Shown here: positions 37,787 to 46,226 of the stretch, piece after piece
Numbering within the stretch: the stretch's first letter is position 1
Layout of the letters: the number at the start of each line of letters is the position of its first letter
Origin: Paenibacillus vini
GTDB lineage: Bacteria; Bacillota; Bacilli; Paenibacillales; Paenibacillaceae
Direction: 5' to 3'
NCBI RefSeq assembly: GCF_018403325.1
Contig: NZ_BOSL01000021.1
Location: 1 to 64,000 of the forward strand
DNA: 64,000 nt
Notes under the pieces: generated by a model
Seen by the model: only the letters and a program-made list of their open reading frames with translations
Database searches by the model: none
Told to the model about the DNA's origin: nothing
Translations under genes and position numbers: made by a program

Positions 37787-39082
37787 ATGAAAAAGAAATG
37801 GCTATCGATGCTGCTCGCTCTAACGTTGGTCCCGGCCTTGATCGCAGGCTGCGGAAACAGTGCAAACGGAGGAAATGACGTCTCCAATTCTGCCGAAAAG
37901 AGCAAGGACGCGGACAAACCGGTGGAGATTAGAATTATGGCGTACAACGCCGAATCCTCACGGGCAACGTATTTGAAAATGCTGGATGAGAAGCTTCCTA
38001 ACATTAAGATCGTTTTTGAATTTGTTGCTCTCGACAACTTCAACAACGTACTGAACTCCCAGCTCCAGGCTGGGCAAGGACCGGACATTATCGAAGTGGG
38101 CGGCGAAACCCGTCTTTTGGCAAACGCGGGCTTTCTCATGGATCTGACCAATGAGAGCTTTACTTCCAAATATGCGGATGCCGGTCTCGCACCCTACTCC
38201 GTAAACGGTAAGGTTTATGCTACGCCGCTTCAAAGCTGGTATGAAGGTATTTTCTACAATAAGAAAATCTTCAAGGAACAAGGGATCGAGGTGCCGAAGT
38301 CGTTCGACCAGTTCATTCAGATCCATAAAGATTTAGCGGCTAAAGGAATCAAGCCTCAGATCATGGGTGCCCAGTCTTGGGAACCTATGATGAAACAAAG
38401 CATCGGACTTGTGAATAATGACTTCTACTCTAATCCTGACAACAAAGATTTTGACGAGAAATTCAACAACGGAGAAGCCAAGCTTTCGGAGGCATGGTTG
38501 CCGTACGTTGAAAATTGGTCGCGGATGATTACGGAAGGTATTCTTACTCCGGATATGCTCGGATTGAGCTATGATCAGGCATTGGATGAGTTTGCTACGG
38601 GTAAAGCAGCTATGTGGGAAAGCGGCCCTTGGGCTGTGGGAACGATTATGGAGAAAAGCCCGGATTTTGAGCTTGGAATGTTCCCGATTCCCGGATCGGA
38701 AGAAGGACCGGGTTGGCTTGTAGGCGGGCCAGGATCCGCATTTGCCGTCAACGCCAAGACCCAGCACAAGGCTGAGGTGCTCCAGATTCTTGATTTAACG
38801 GCCACTCCTGAAGCGCAGCAAGCTTTGATTAAAGATAACGCAGGAAGTTCTTTCTTGAAGGGCGTAGAAGTGGATTTGGGAGAAATTTATGCGGACTGCG
38901 AAGAAGCCTTTAAAGCCGGCAATGTGTATGCTCCATGGACAGCAGCTTGGGTGTCGGGCAATCCTGTGGTGGAAGGGTACGGAAAGTCCCTGCAGGAAGT
39001 AGTTGCCGGAGTTAAGACGATCAAACAAGCGCTTGAAGACGCAGATCAAGTTAATCAGGTCATGCGTGATTCGTTGAAATAG
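37787..39082 (+). CDS. ABC transporter sugar-binding lipoprotein
   Basis: This extracellular receptor captures the sugar and passes it to the permeases. The 431-residue product has a lipoprotein signal with the lipobox LIAGC, and a family 1 solute-binding fold (GPDIIEVGGETRLLANAG, GIFYNKKIFKEQGIEVP and AAMWESGPWA). AAAGGGGG precedes the ATG. The cre site and an unassigned -10-like TATGAT lie upstream. It is separated from the permeases by a hairpin that can act as an attenuator, which would yield excess binding protein. Confidence 0.93.
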   Translation: MKKKWLSMLLALTLVPALIAGCGNSANGGNDVSNSAEKSKDADKPVEIRIMAYNAESSRATYLKMLDEKLPNIKIVFEFVALDNFNNVLNSQLQAGQGPDIIEVGGETRLLANAGFLMDLTNESFTSKYADAGLAPYSVNGKVYATPLQSWYEGIFYNKKIFKEQGIEVPKSFDQFIQIHKDLAAKGIKPQIMGAQSWEPMMKQSIGLVNNDFYSNPDNKDFDEKFNNGEAKLSEAWLPYVENWSRMITEGILTPDMLGLSYDQALDEFATGKAAMWESGPWAVGTIMEKSPDFELGMFPIPGSEEGPGWLVGGPGSAFAVNAKTQHKAEVLQILDLTATPEAQQALIKDNAGSSFLKGVEVDLGEIYADCEEAFKAGNVYAPWTAAWVSGNPVVEGYGKSLQEVVAGVKTIKQALEDADQVNQVMRDSLK

Positions 39083-39103
39083 AAAAGGGACCCTGCGGGA
39101 GAT

Positions 39104-39140
39104 AAAAACCGGCTGCTTGATTATGAGCTCCCCGGTTTTT
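39104..39140 (+). terminator. Attenuator hairpin between binding protein and permeases
   Basis: AAAAACCGG (39104-39112) pairs with CCGGTTTTT (39132-39140), followed by ATTTCTC. Such partial terminators commonly reduce expression of permease genes relative to the binding protein. Confidence 0.65.
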
Positions 39141-39177
39141 ATTTCTCTCTAGTCCGAATTGGGGAGGAGAGACACCA

Positions 39178-40059
39178 GTGAATACGAAGCGAAGAGACAG
39201 GGTTTTTCTTTTGATGATACTCCCGGCCTTTATCGGTTTTCTTCTACTGTTTATCGTACCGTCGCTTATGAGCTTCGGTTACAGCCTGACAAACTGGTCC
39301 GTATATAAACCGAATTTTAATTTTGTCGGATTGGATAACTATGCAAGTCTATTTGCAGATACTAAGAATATAGCGGCTATTAAACATTCAATTACTTATG
39401 CATTAGTGATCACGGTGCTTCAGAATGGATTCGCCATCTTGTTTGCTGTCCTGCTGAATCGAAAAGGGATTATGGCCAATATGGTCAAATCGATCTTTTT
39501 CTTGCCGGCGGTGCTCAGTATTTTAGTTGTGGGATTTTTGTTTCAATACATTATGACATCGGCCGATTATGGATTGTTAAACAATATTATTCAGTTTTTT
39601 GGAGGCACTCCGGTCAACTGGCTTGGAAACGGCAAAATTGCGCTATTTTCCGTGCTGGCCACGCAGGTGTGGCAGTGGACGGGTTGGAGTATGGTCATCT
39701 ATATCGCCAATCTGAAGAGTATCGATGGTTCGCTTTATGAAGCCGCCGAAATAGATGGTGCAGGCAAACTTCAAACGTTCCGTAAAGTTACGCTCCCTCT
39801 TTTGTATCCCGCCGCTTCGTTCAATATTTTAATGAGTCTGATCGGCGGATTGAAGGTGTTTGACGTCGTCTTTGCAATGACAAAAGGCGGTCCAGGCTAT
39901 GCAACAGAGACCATCATGACAACGCTGATCCGAGAAGGGTTTAATTCCGGACGGACCGCTTATGCATCTGCCTTTGCCGTCGTTTTCTTCGTCATCGTAT
40001 TTGCACTAACTCAAATTATCACCTTCTTCTTGAACAAATGGGAGGAGAGAATCGTATGA
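39178..40059 (+). CDS. Carbohydrate ABC transporter permease, MalF-like
   Basis: This is one half of the transport channel. The 293-residue protein has six membrane segments (for example VFLLMILPAFIGFLLLFIVP) and the EAA loop EAAEIDGAGKLQTFRKVTLP near residues 194-213, which contacts the ATPase. The start is GTG with GGGGAGGAGAG upstream. It is followed by the second permease, which overlaps its stop codon. No ATPase gene is present, so a shared multi-sugar ATPase such as MsmX is probably used. Confidence 0.93.
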   Translation: MNTKRRDRVFLLMILPAFIGFLLLFIVPSLMSFGYSLTNWSVYKPNFNFVGLDNYASLFADTKNIAAIKHSITYALVITVLQNGFAILFAVLLNRKGIMANMVKSIFFLPAVLSILVVGFLFQYIMTSADYGLLNNIIQFFGGTPVNWLGNGKIALFSVLATQVWQWTGWSMVIYIANLKSIDGSLYEAAEIDGAGKLQTFRKVTLPLLYPAASFNILMSLIGGLKVFDVVFAMTKGGPGYATETIMTTLIREGFNSGRTAYASAFAVVFFVIVFALTQIITFFLNKWEERIV

Positions 40060-40889
40060 TCCGGACACAAAAATTCAAGAATGTTACTTTTAATTGCCTT
40101 TATGCCATCATTGGAGCGGTGATGCTGCTCCCAATATACTATCTGTTGGTAACCACCTTCAAAACACCGGCAGAAGCCACCGCAAGACCGCTTGGTCTGC
40201 CGACAACGTGGAATTTCGGTAATTATATCGAAGCATTTACGGCTATGAACTACCCGAGAGCGTTCACAAACAATTTATTAATCACCGGAATTGCCGTAAT
40301 AATTCTAATTCTGATTTCTTCCATGGCTGCTTACGTTATTGCAAGGAGCAACAGATTAATATTTAAATGGATGTTCTCTATATTTATGGTCGGACTCATC
40401 ATCCCTTTTCAAATCGCAATCATTCCGCTGTATAAAATTATCGCGGGCCTGCATTTGATGAACACGCTTCCCGGTGTCATATTGATTGATGTATTTTGTA
40501 TTAACCTGCCGCTGTCGATATTTTTATTCCGGGGCTTTATCAATACAGTGCCCATAGAACTGGAAGAAGCGGCGGCGATCGATGGTTATGGCACGTTCAG
40601 AACCTTTTTGAGCATCATATTCCCGCTCCTTAAACCGATCGTTTCTACGGTAGCCATTCTGGACGCGCTGGCAATCTGGAACGACTTCTTAACGCCCCTT
40701 CTGTTTCTGCAGGATCCCAGAAAGGCAGTCTTGCTTCAGGAGGTTTATAAAAACGTCGGTCCGTTTTCCACGGATTGGACGTCATTCTTCCCGATGCTTG
40801 TGCTATCTACACTGCCGCTGGTTATCTTCTTCTTAATTATGCAGAAGAGCATTATCGATGGTGTAGTAGCTGGGGCAGTAAAAGGTTAA
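40056..40889 (+). CDS. Carbohydrate ABC transporter permease, MalG-like
   Basis: This is the second half of the channel. The 277-residue protein starts at ATG 40056, overlapping the first permease stop (ATGA), with GGGAGGAG 8 nt upstream. It has six membrane segments and the EAA loop EAAAIDGYGTFRTFLSIIFP. The overlap gives coupled translation and a fixed 1:1 ratio with MalF. It ends about 100 bp before a terminator. Confidence 0.93.
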   Translation: MIRTQKFKNVTFNCLYAIIGAVMLLPIYYLLVTTFKTPAEATARPLGLPTTWNFGNYIEAFTAMNYPRAFTNNLLITGIAVIILILISSMAAYVIARSNRLIFKWMFSIFMVGLIIPFQIAIIPLYKIIAGLHLMNTLPGVILIDVFCINLPLSIFLFRGFINTVPIELEEAAAIDGYGTFRTFLSIIFPLLKPIVSTVAILDALAIWNDFLTPLLFLQDPRKAVLLQEVYKNVGPFSTDWTSFFPMLVLSTLPLVIFFLIMQKSIIDGVVAGAVKG

Positions 40890-40992
40890 TATATCCAAAC
40901 TCTGTTGTAGAAAAAGTTGGACTTAAAAATTTAGGTAAATAGTCCTTGGTTTTGAGCGATACAGATTTCAGGGACAAAATCAATAGAAAGAA

Positions 40993-41037
40993 GGCCGCCT
41001 TATCGTCATTCTTGACGCCAACAGGTGGTCTTTTTTT
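40993..41037 (+). terminator. Terminator of the sugar operon
   Basis: GGCCGCCT pairs with AGGTGGTC with two G-T pairs, an inner CGTC/GACG stem adds to it, and seven T residues follow. Confidence 0.8.
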
Positions 41038-41190
41038 GTTTTTCGACAGAAATTAACAACATTCTACAAAATTCCGCAATTTTTTTGCGGGCTCACGCAA
41101 GACTTTTTCGGTTACCATTGCCTCACGCGCGTGTATCATGAGGGTACCATAAAAATAGGACATTCATCACAGAAGAAAGGGTTGTGCTTA

Positions 41191-41643
41191 GTGCAAAAGT
41201 ATGAAGGAGCAACGGACTTGCTGAACAGCGCCATTGAATCGATAAAGCATATATTTAGCTGTCCCACGCGGGTTGATGCGCCTAATTTGTTCGATCAAAC
41301 TTTGATACAAAGCGATGTCGGCGTATTGATAGGGATCGTAGGAGATATGGAGGGACGCCTGGTTATAGAAGGAGAAAGCCGAATCTTCACCAAGCTTAGC
41401 GAGAATATGTGCGGCATGCCTCTGGAGGGAGAGATGCTTCACAGCTTCGTCGGTGAAATGGCGAATATGATCGCCGGAAATACATCGACGCTTCTGTCAA
41501 ACCGGGGCAAACACATTGACATCACCCCTCCGACGGTGATGGTGGGGCAGCTTCAATTATACGGATTTAAACGCGGGATCCGGGTGACCGTACATTTGGA
41601 GGCCGTCGGCCCGGTCAACGCGATTTTGCTGCTGCAAGGTTAA
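41191..41643 (+). CDS. cheX: Chemotaxis phosphatase CheX
   Basis: CheX removes phosphate from CheY-P to reset the chemotaxis signal. From GTG 41191, which follows GAAAGGG, it has 150 residues. The CheC/CheX signature is in GEMANMIAGN (Glu and Asn of ExxN), and the C-terminal part reads GFKRGIRVTVHLEAV. No second ExxN is visible, which fits CheX rather than the two-site CheC. It is the first gene of the chemosensory operon and precedes its target cheY by 11 bp. Confidence 0.87.
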   Translation: MQKYEGATDLLNSAIESIKHIFSCPTRVDAPNLFDQTLIQSDVGVLIGIVGDMEGRLVIEGESRIFTKLSENMCGMPLEGEMLHSFVGEMANMIAGNTSTLLSNRGKHIDITPPTVMVGQLQLYGFKRGIRVTVHLEAVGPVNAILLLQG

Positions 41644-41654
41644 GGAGGAAGGAC

Positions 41655-42017
41655 ATGCATAAAATTTTGGTTGTTGATGACGCGGCTTTTATGCGATTGA
41701 TGCTAAAAAACATTTTGAGCAAACAAGGATATGAGATCGTGGGTGAAGCCGAGAACGGGCTTGAGGCGGTGGAAAAGTACAAAGCATTATCGCCGGACCT
41801 CGTGACCATGGACATTACGATGCCGGTCATGGAGGGGGTAGAAGCTGTAAGACTGATTAAGCAGCTCGATCCTAACGCAAAGATCATCATGTGCTCGGCG
41901 ATGGGGCAGCAATCGATGGTAGTGCAGTCTCTACAAGCCGGTGCCAGAGATTTTATAGTCAAACCGTTTCAAGAGGAACGGGTTCTGGAATCCATAAGAA
42001 AGACATTAGGAGCTTAA
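41655..42017 (+). CDS. cheY: Chemotaxis response regulator CheY
   Basis: CheY carries the phosphate signal from CheA to the flagellar switch. The 120-residue single receiver domain has the acid pocket DD (8-9), phospho-Asp53 (TMDITMP), SAMGQQSMV and the conserved Lys in FIVKPF. It is very similar to B. subtilis CheY as I recall it. GGAGGAAGG precedes the ATG. Position between cheX and a short ORF in the operon. Confidence 0.96.
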   Translation: MHKILVVDDAAFMRLMLKNILSKQGYEIVGEAENGLEAVEKYKALSPDLVTMDITMPVMEGVEAVRLIKQLDPNAKIIMCSAMGQQSMVVQSLQAGARDFIVKPFQEERVLESIRKTLGA

Positions 42018-42025
42018 GATCGAAA

Positions 42026-42160
42026 ATGAGGGCGGTTAAACAAGTGAAGTTCATTAATTTCCATCATGAGGATAGCTTATCGGGAGAAGAACTGGAACTG
42101 ATTTTGGAGCATCTTGAGGCAGAGCTGGAACAAATTAAAGACAGGAATAGCGAGGGGTAA
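42026..42160 (+). CDS. Short ORF in the chemotaxis operon, unknown function
   Basis: A 44-codon ORF begins at ATG 42026, eight bases after cheY, and ends three bases before the MCP gene. A GTG at 42044 with AGGGCGG upstream is an alternative start, giving 38 residues. The product is acidic and helical at the C-terminus ([20 protein letters not shown]), possibly a coiled coil. Its tight packing in the operon argues that it is translated; I know no homologue. Confidence 0.5.
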   Translation: MRAVKQVKFINFHHEDSLSGEELELILEHLEAELEQIKDRNSEG

Positions 42161-42162
42161 TC

Positions 42163-43755
42163 ATGAGCTGGTTTCGCAATATGAAAATTTCGGTAAAATT
42201 ATACTTTGGATTTCTGATTATGGCCGTTTTATTGGTGTTCATAGGCTACTTTGGACTAAGCAGTATAGATAAATTGAACGACAGTATGTCCGACATGTAT
42301 GACAACAATCTGGTACCGGTTCGGGATATGTCCGGTGCTCTGGGATTATATCAGAGAATTCGGGTGAATATCCGCGACATGCAATCCTTGGCCGACAGCA
42401 AGGAAGACAGAGATGAGTATAATCAGAAAATCGACAGCTTTATTAGTGAAGTCGAAACAAATATCGGTCAGTACCAAAGCACGGAGTTGACCAGTGCGGA
42501 AGAAGACCTCCTGGAGTCTTTAAGTCCGGATTGGGAGGTTTTCAAACAAGACTTGAACGAGGCTAGAAATCTGATCTACGAAGGCAAGACAGAGGAATTT
42601 CATGCACTGCTGAAGGGTGATATGGATAAGCATGGCGATACGGTCATGGATCTCCTTCAAGAATTGGTTACCTTGAACGTAAAGCTGGCGGACGAACGCA
42701 GCGAACAGGGGAATCAAGTATATCTCGATTCGCGGAATACCACTTTCATAGTGCTCGTAATATCGGTACTGCTTAGTGTAGTCTTCGCCTTGTTTTTATC
42801 GCGAAGTATCTCCAATCCGCTCCGTAGAGTAGTGGACCTGGTTGATCAAGTATCGAAGGGTGACCTGACGGAAACGGCGGAGATTACTTCCAAGGATGAG
42901 GTCGGACAACTCGCAGTTTCTACGAACGAGATGATTTTGAGCCTACGGGGCATCGTCGGTGGAGTTGTTACAACCGCAGAGGGGGTTTCCGCTGCAGCCC
43001 AGCAAATTTCGGCCAGTACGGAAGAGATCGCTGGAGGAAGCTCCGGTCAGGCTCATGCGGCGCAAACGATTAACGAGTTATTCAAGGAATTAACGGCCGC
43101 AACACACGCGGTAGCCCGGATTGCCGAACAGGCATCGGACATTTCCGAGGATACGATGGACATTGCCGAGCAAGGAGGTAAAGTCGTTCGCTCATCCGTG
43201 GAAGGCATGAACCTGGTCAATGTGCATGTGACGAAACTGGAAGAGGATTCAAACCGGATCGGCGAAATTATCGAAGTGATTGACGATATTGCAGAGCAGA
43301 CGAACCTGCTTGCCCTGAATGCGGCAATTGAAGCTGCGCGGGCGGGAGATCAAGGGAGAGGGTTTGCCGTTGTAGCGGATGAAGTCAGGAAGCTGGCGGA
43401 ACGCAGCGGCGAGGCTACGAAACAGATCACCGATATTATTAAGGGCATGCAGGAAAATACGCGTCAAAGCGTGAAGGCTACCCGCGACGGGGTTGCACTT
43501 TCCAAGCAGACGGGCGAAGCCTTCGAGAACATTATCAACAAGGTCGGCGAATCCGCAAGCAAAGTAACCGAAATTGCAGCAGCCAGCCAGCAGCAGGCAG
43601 CCCAGTCGGCCGAGGTGATGTCGGCGGTGGAAAATATATCGGCGGTAACCGAGGAGTCGGCGGCAAGCTGCGAAGAAACGGCCTCGGCGGCTCAGTCTCT
43701 TGCCGGACTGGCGGAAGAATTGAATCATTCTGTTTCAGTGTTTAAAGTGAATTAA
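42163..43755 (+). CDS. Methyl-accepting chemotaxis protein, four-helix-bundle sensor
   Basis: This receptor senses an external ligand and controls CheA. The 530-residue protein has membrane helix 1 ([20 protein letters not shown]), a helical extracellular domain of about 140 residues of the 4HB_MCP type, helix 2 ([19 protein letters not shown]), HAMP, and a signalling domain with the hairpin tip [18 protein letters not shown] and [18 protein letters not shown]. It has no NWETF-type pentapeptide at the C-terminus (ends [12 protein letters not shown]). The signalling domain is nearly the same as in the next MCP. Confidence 0.94.
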   Translation: MSWFRNMKISVKLYFGFLIMAVLLVFIGYFGLSSIDKLNDSMSDMYDNNLVPVRDMSGALGLYQRIRVNIRDMQSLADSKEDRDEYNQKIDSFISEVETNIGQYQSTELTSAEEDLLESLSPDWEVFKQDLNEARNLIYEGKTEEFHALLKGDMDKHGDTVMDLLQELVTLNVKLADERSEQGNQVYLDSRNTTFIVLVISVLLSVVFALFLSRSISNPLRRVVDLVDQVSKGDLTETAEITSKDEVGQLAVSTNEMILSLRGIVGGVVTTAEGVSAAAQQISASTEEIAGGSSGQAHAAQTINELFKELTAATHAVARIAEQASDISEDTMDIAEQGGKVVRSSVEGMNLVNVHVTKLEEDSNRIGEIIEVIDDIAEQTNLLALNAAIEAARAGDQGRGFAVVADEVRKLAERSGEATKQITDIIKGMQENTRQSVKATRDGVALSKQTGEAFENIINKVGESASKVTEIAAASQQQAAQSAEVMSAVENISAVTEESAASCEETASAAQSLAGLAEELNHSVSVFKVN

Positions 43756-43774
43756 TAACTAGGTGGGGGCAAAT

Positions 43775-45760
43775 GTGAAGTTAAAAAAAACCGGGTTTTC
43801 TATGAAGTTACGGACGCGTATGCTGGTCACGATTCTCGGGTCTATCGTTATTCTCCTCGGAAGCATGCTGACCGTCATTGGAATCACTACCAAAAATGAA
43901 GCCATGGATACGGCTATCTCGCTTTCGCAAATCTCAGGCGAAAAAATCGGAGCCAACGTTCAGCTGGAATTTGACAAAGCCATCGGGGTGGCCCGCAGTT
44001 TGGCCGAAACCACGGAGAGTTTGAAGCAGAGCGGTACGACGAATCGGAACACGGTCAATACCATCCTTAAAAATGTGATAGATAATAATCCTTCCTATAT
44101 AGGGGTATGGGCGATCTGGGAACCTAATGCCTTTGATGGCAATGACGGATTATACCGGAACGCTCCGGGCTCCAACGAGGATGGAAGATGGCTTCCTTAT
44201 TGGAAGCGCACGGATCATGGATTAGAGCTAAGCACGCTTACAGCGGATGATATTGAAGGCGAATACGGATTTTATGCGCCCGTGAAGAGCAGTGGTAAGG
44301 AAATGATCGTGGATCCCTATAACTACCAAATTAACGGGAAGGATGTCATGATGACGTCGATGATTGTCCCGATTATAGAAAATGGTGTTGTTGTAGGAGT
44401 GATCGGAATCGATATCGAATTGGAGTATCTCCAGAGTATGATGGATCAGTTTAAACTGTACACTACAGGTTTCGCACATATTTACTCGAATAAAGGCACA
44501 ATCGTTACCAATCCGGACAGAAGCGTAATTGGAAAGAAAATGGATGAGGCATTTCAAACTGCCAATTCCGAGGATATTATGAAGTCTATTTCCCAAGGGA
44601 GTACTTACACGGGAAATTGGGAGGGGAACTACCTTCTTTATACCCCGATCTTAATAGGCAATACGGAAACCCCGTGGTCGGTAGCTACGGTAGTGCCGAT
44701 GAAGGAAGTTACGGCTGATTCGGACAAGCTATTAACATCCATTATTGTCGCGGGTGTCGTCACCTTGCTTATATTAGGAGTCATCATTGTGTTGCTGACC
44801 GGAAGTATCGTAAAACCGCTTAAACAAGCCGTAGAGGTCGGAGAGCACATGGCTCGCGGGGATTTCACCAAGGAGTTGCCGGAACCGATATTGCGCAGAC
44901 ATGACGAAATCGGGGTGTTGGGCCGGGGATTCCATGGAATTTCGCAGAGCATGAGAACTATGCTTGGAAAAGTCAGCATGAATGCTTCCCAGGTTGCTGC
45001 GGCTTCTCAGCAAATTTCCGCAGGCTCCGAAGAACTGGCTTCGGGCAGCGGAGATCAGGCTTATGCCGTGCAAACGATCAATGAGTTGTTCAAGGAACTG
45101 TCCAGTGCAATCAACTCGGTGGCTGCCAGCGCGTCGTCGGCTTCGGAATTGGCGAATAAAACCGCTAGCGTGGCCGATGAAGGAGGAGCGGTTGTCGGGC
45201 GCTCCGTAGAAGAAATGAGTACGGTAAGTCGTCAGGTTCTCCGCTTGGAGGAAGATTCCACGCGTATAGGTGAAATCATCGAGGTTATAGACGACATCGC
45301 GGAGCAGACGAACCTGTTGGCTTTGAATGCGGCTATTGAAGCGGCGAGAGCCGGGGATCAGGGCCGGGGATTTGCCGTCGTGGCGGATGAGGTGCGCAAA
45401 TTGGCGGAGCGAAGCGGAGAAGCCACGAAACAGATTACAAGCATTATTAAGGGCATGCAGAATAATACAACGGAAACGGTTAAAGCCGTGGAAGCGGGCG
45501 TGCTCTCTACCGAGAAATCCGGAGAGGCTTTCGGCAATATCTCAACGATGGTAAGCGAGTCGGCTAGCCGGGTCATGGAGATTGCCGCAGCGAGCGAGGA
45601 GCAGGCTGCTCAAGCCAGTGATGTGGTGGCCGCGATTGAAAGCATCTCGGCTGCGACGCAAGAAACCGCGGCGAGCAGTGAGGAAACGGCATCGACGGCC
45701 GGGGCATTGGCCGAGCTTGCCGAAGAGTTAAACCGCATGGTTGCGGCATTCAAAATTTAA
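43775..45760 (+). CDS. Methyl-accepting chemotaxis protein, dCache-like sensor
   Basis: From GTG 43775 (GGTGGGGG upstream) it has 661 residues. Membrane helix 1 is followed by a long extracellular domain of the dCache type at about 40-310 ([31 protein letters not shown] and [15 protein letters not shown]), typical of amino acid or organic acid binding. Helix 2 ([20 protein letters not shown]), HAMP and a signalling domain follow. It differs from MCP 1 in sensor type, so the cluster detects at least two kinds of stimulus. Confidence 0.94.
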   Translation: MKLKKTGFSMKLRTRMLVTILGSIVILLGSMLTVIGITTKNEAMDTAISLSQISGEKIGANVQLEFDKAIGVARSLAETTESLKQSGTTNRNTVNTILKNVIDNNPSYIGVWAIWEPNAFDGNDGLYRNAPGSNEDGRWLPYWKRTDHGLELSTLTADDIEGEYGFYAPVKSSGKEMIVDPYNYQINGKDVMMTSMIVPIIENGVVVGVIGIDIELEYLQSMMDQFKLYTTGFAHIYSNKGTIVTNPDRSVIGKKMDEAFQTANSEDIMKSISQGSTYTGNWEGNYLLYTPILIGNTETPWSVATVVPMKEVTADSDKLLTSIIVAGVVTLLILGVIIVLLTGSIVKPLKQAVEVGEHMARGDFTKELPEPILRRHDEIGVLGRGFHGISQSMRTMLGKVSMNASQVAAASQQISAGSEELASGSGDQAYAVQTINELFKELSSAINSVAASASSASELANKTASVADEGGAVVGRSVEEMSTVSRQVLRLEEDSTRIGEIIEVIDDIAEQTNLLALNAAIEAARAGDQGRGFAVVADEVRKLAERSGEATKQITSIIKGMQNNTTETVKAVEAGVLSTEKSGEAFGNISTMVSESASRVMEIAAASEEQAAQASDVVAAIESISAATQETAASSEETASTAGALAELAEELNRMVAAFKI

Positions 45761-45783
45761 TCATGCGGGAGGCGGGAGTGGAC

Positions 45784-46212
45784 ATGCAGGCAAGCAGCCA
45801 AGAACAGTATATTGAATTTGGAATTGAACAAGAGCAGTACGCCATTCGCATTCAGGATATACATGAAATCATCAAAATTCAGGAGATCACGGCCATTCCT
45901 AACGTAACGGATTACGTCAAAGGCGTTATCAATTTGCGCGGCCGGATTGTTCCTGTAATCAGCCTGCGGTGTCTGTTCGGCAGTGAAGAGGCGGAGTACA
46001 CCAAGAGCAGCCGGATCGTCGTGATTCATCACTTGGAAGAGGCGGTCGGTATCATCGTGGACCGTGTGAACAAGGTGACGACATTTACGGATATTCAGCC
46101 TCCTCCCGAGCGGGTCGGGGGCGTACAGGGAAGCTTTTTTACGGGAATCGGGCTTGCGGAGAGCGGGTTGGTCGGTATCTTGAGACTGGACGAAGTTCTT
46201 TTGCATGAATAA
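45784..46212 (+). CDS. cheW: Chemotaxis adaptor protein CheW
   Basis: CheW links receptors to CheA. From ATG 45784 it has 142 residues, with the CheW fold marked by FGIEQEQYAIRIQDIHEIIK, VTDYVKGVINLRGRIVPVIS and the C-terminal VGIIVDRVNKVT. A purine-rich GGGAGGCGGGAG region precedes the start; an in-frame ATG seven codons earlier is possible. It lies between the MCPs and cheA, which starts 14 bp later. Confidence 0.93.
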   Translation: MQASSQEQYIEFGIEQEQYAIRIQDIHEIIKIQEITAIPNVTDYVKGVINLRGRIVPVISLRCLFGSEEAEYTKSSRIVVIHHLEEAVGIIVDRVNKVTTFTDIQPPPERVGGVQGSFFTGIGLAESGLVGILRLDEVLLHE

Positions 46213-46226
46213 GGAGGCTTACCGGC

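Noticed and set aside
40936-40962. SigD-like promoter (TAAA-N15-AGCGATAC) before the chemotaxis operon
   Set aside because: The match is partial and a strong terminator at 40993-41037 lies between it and cheX.
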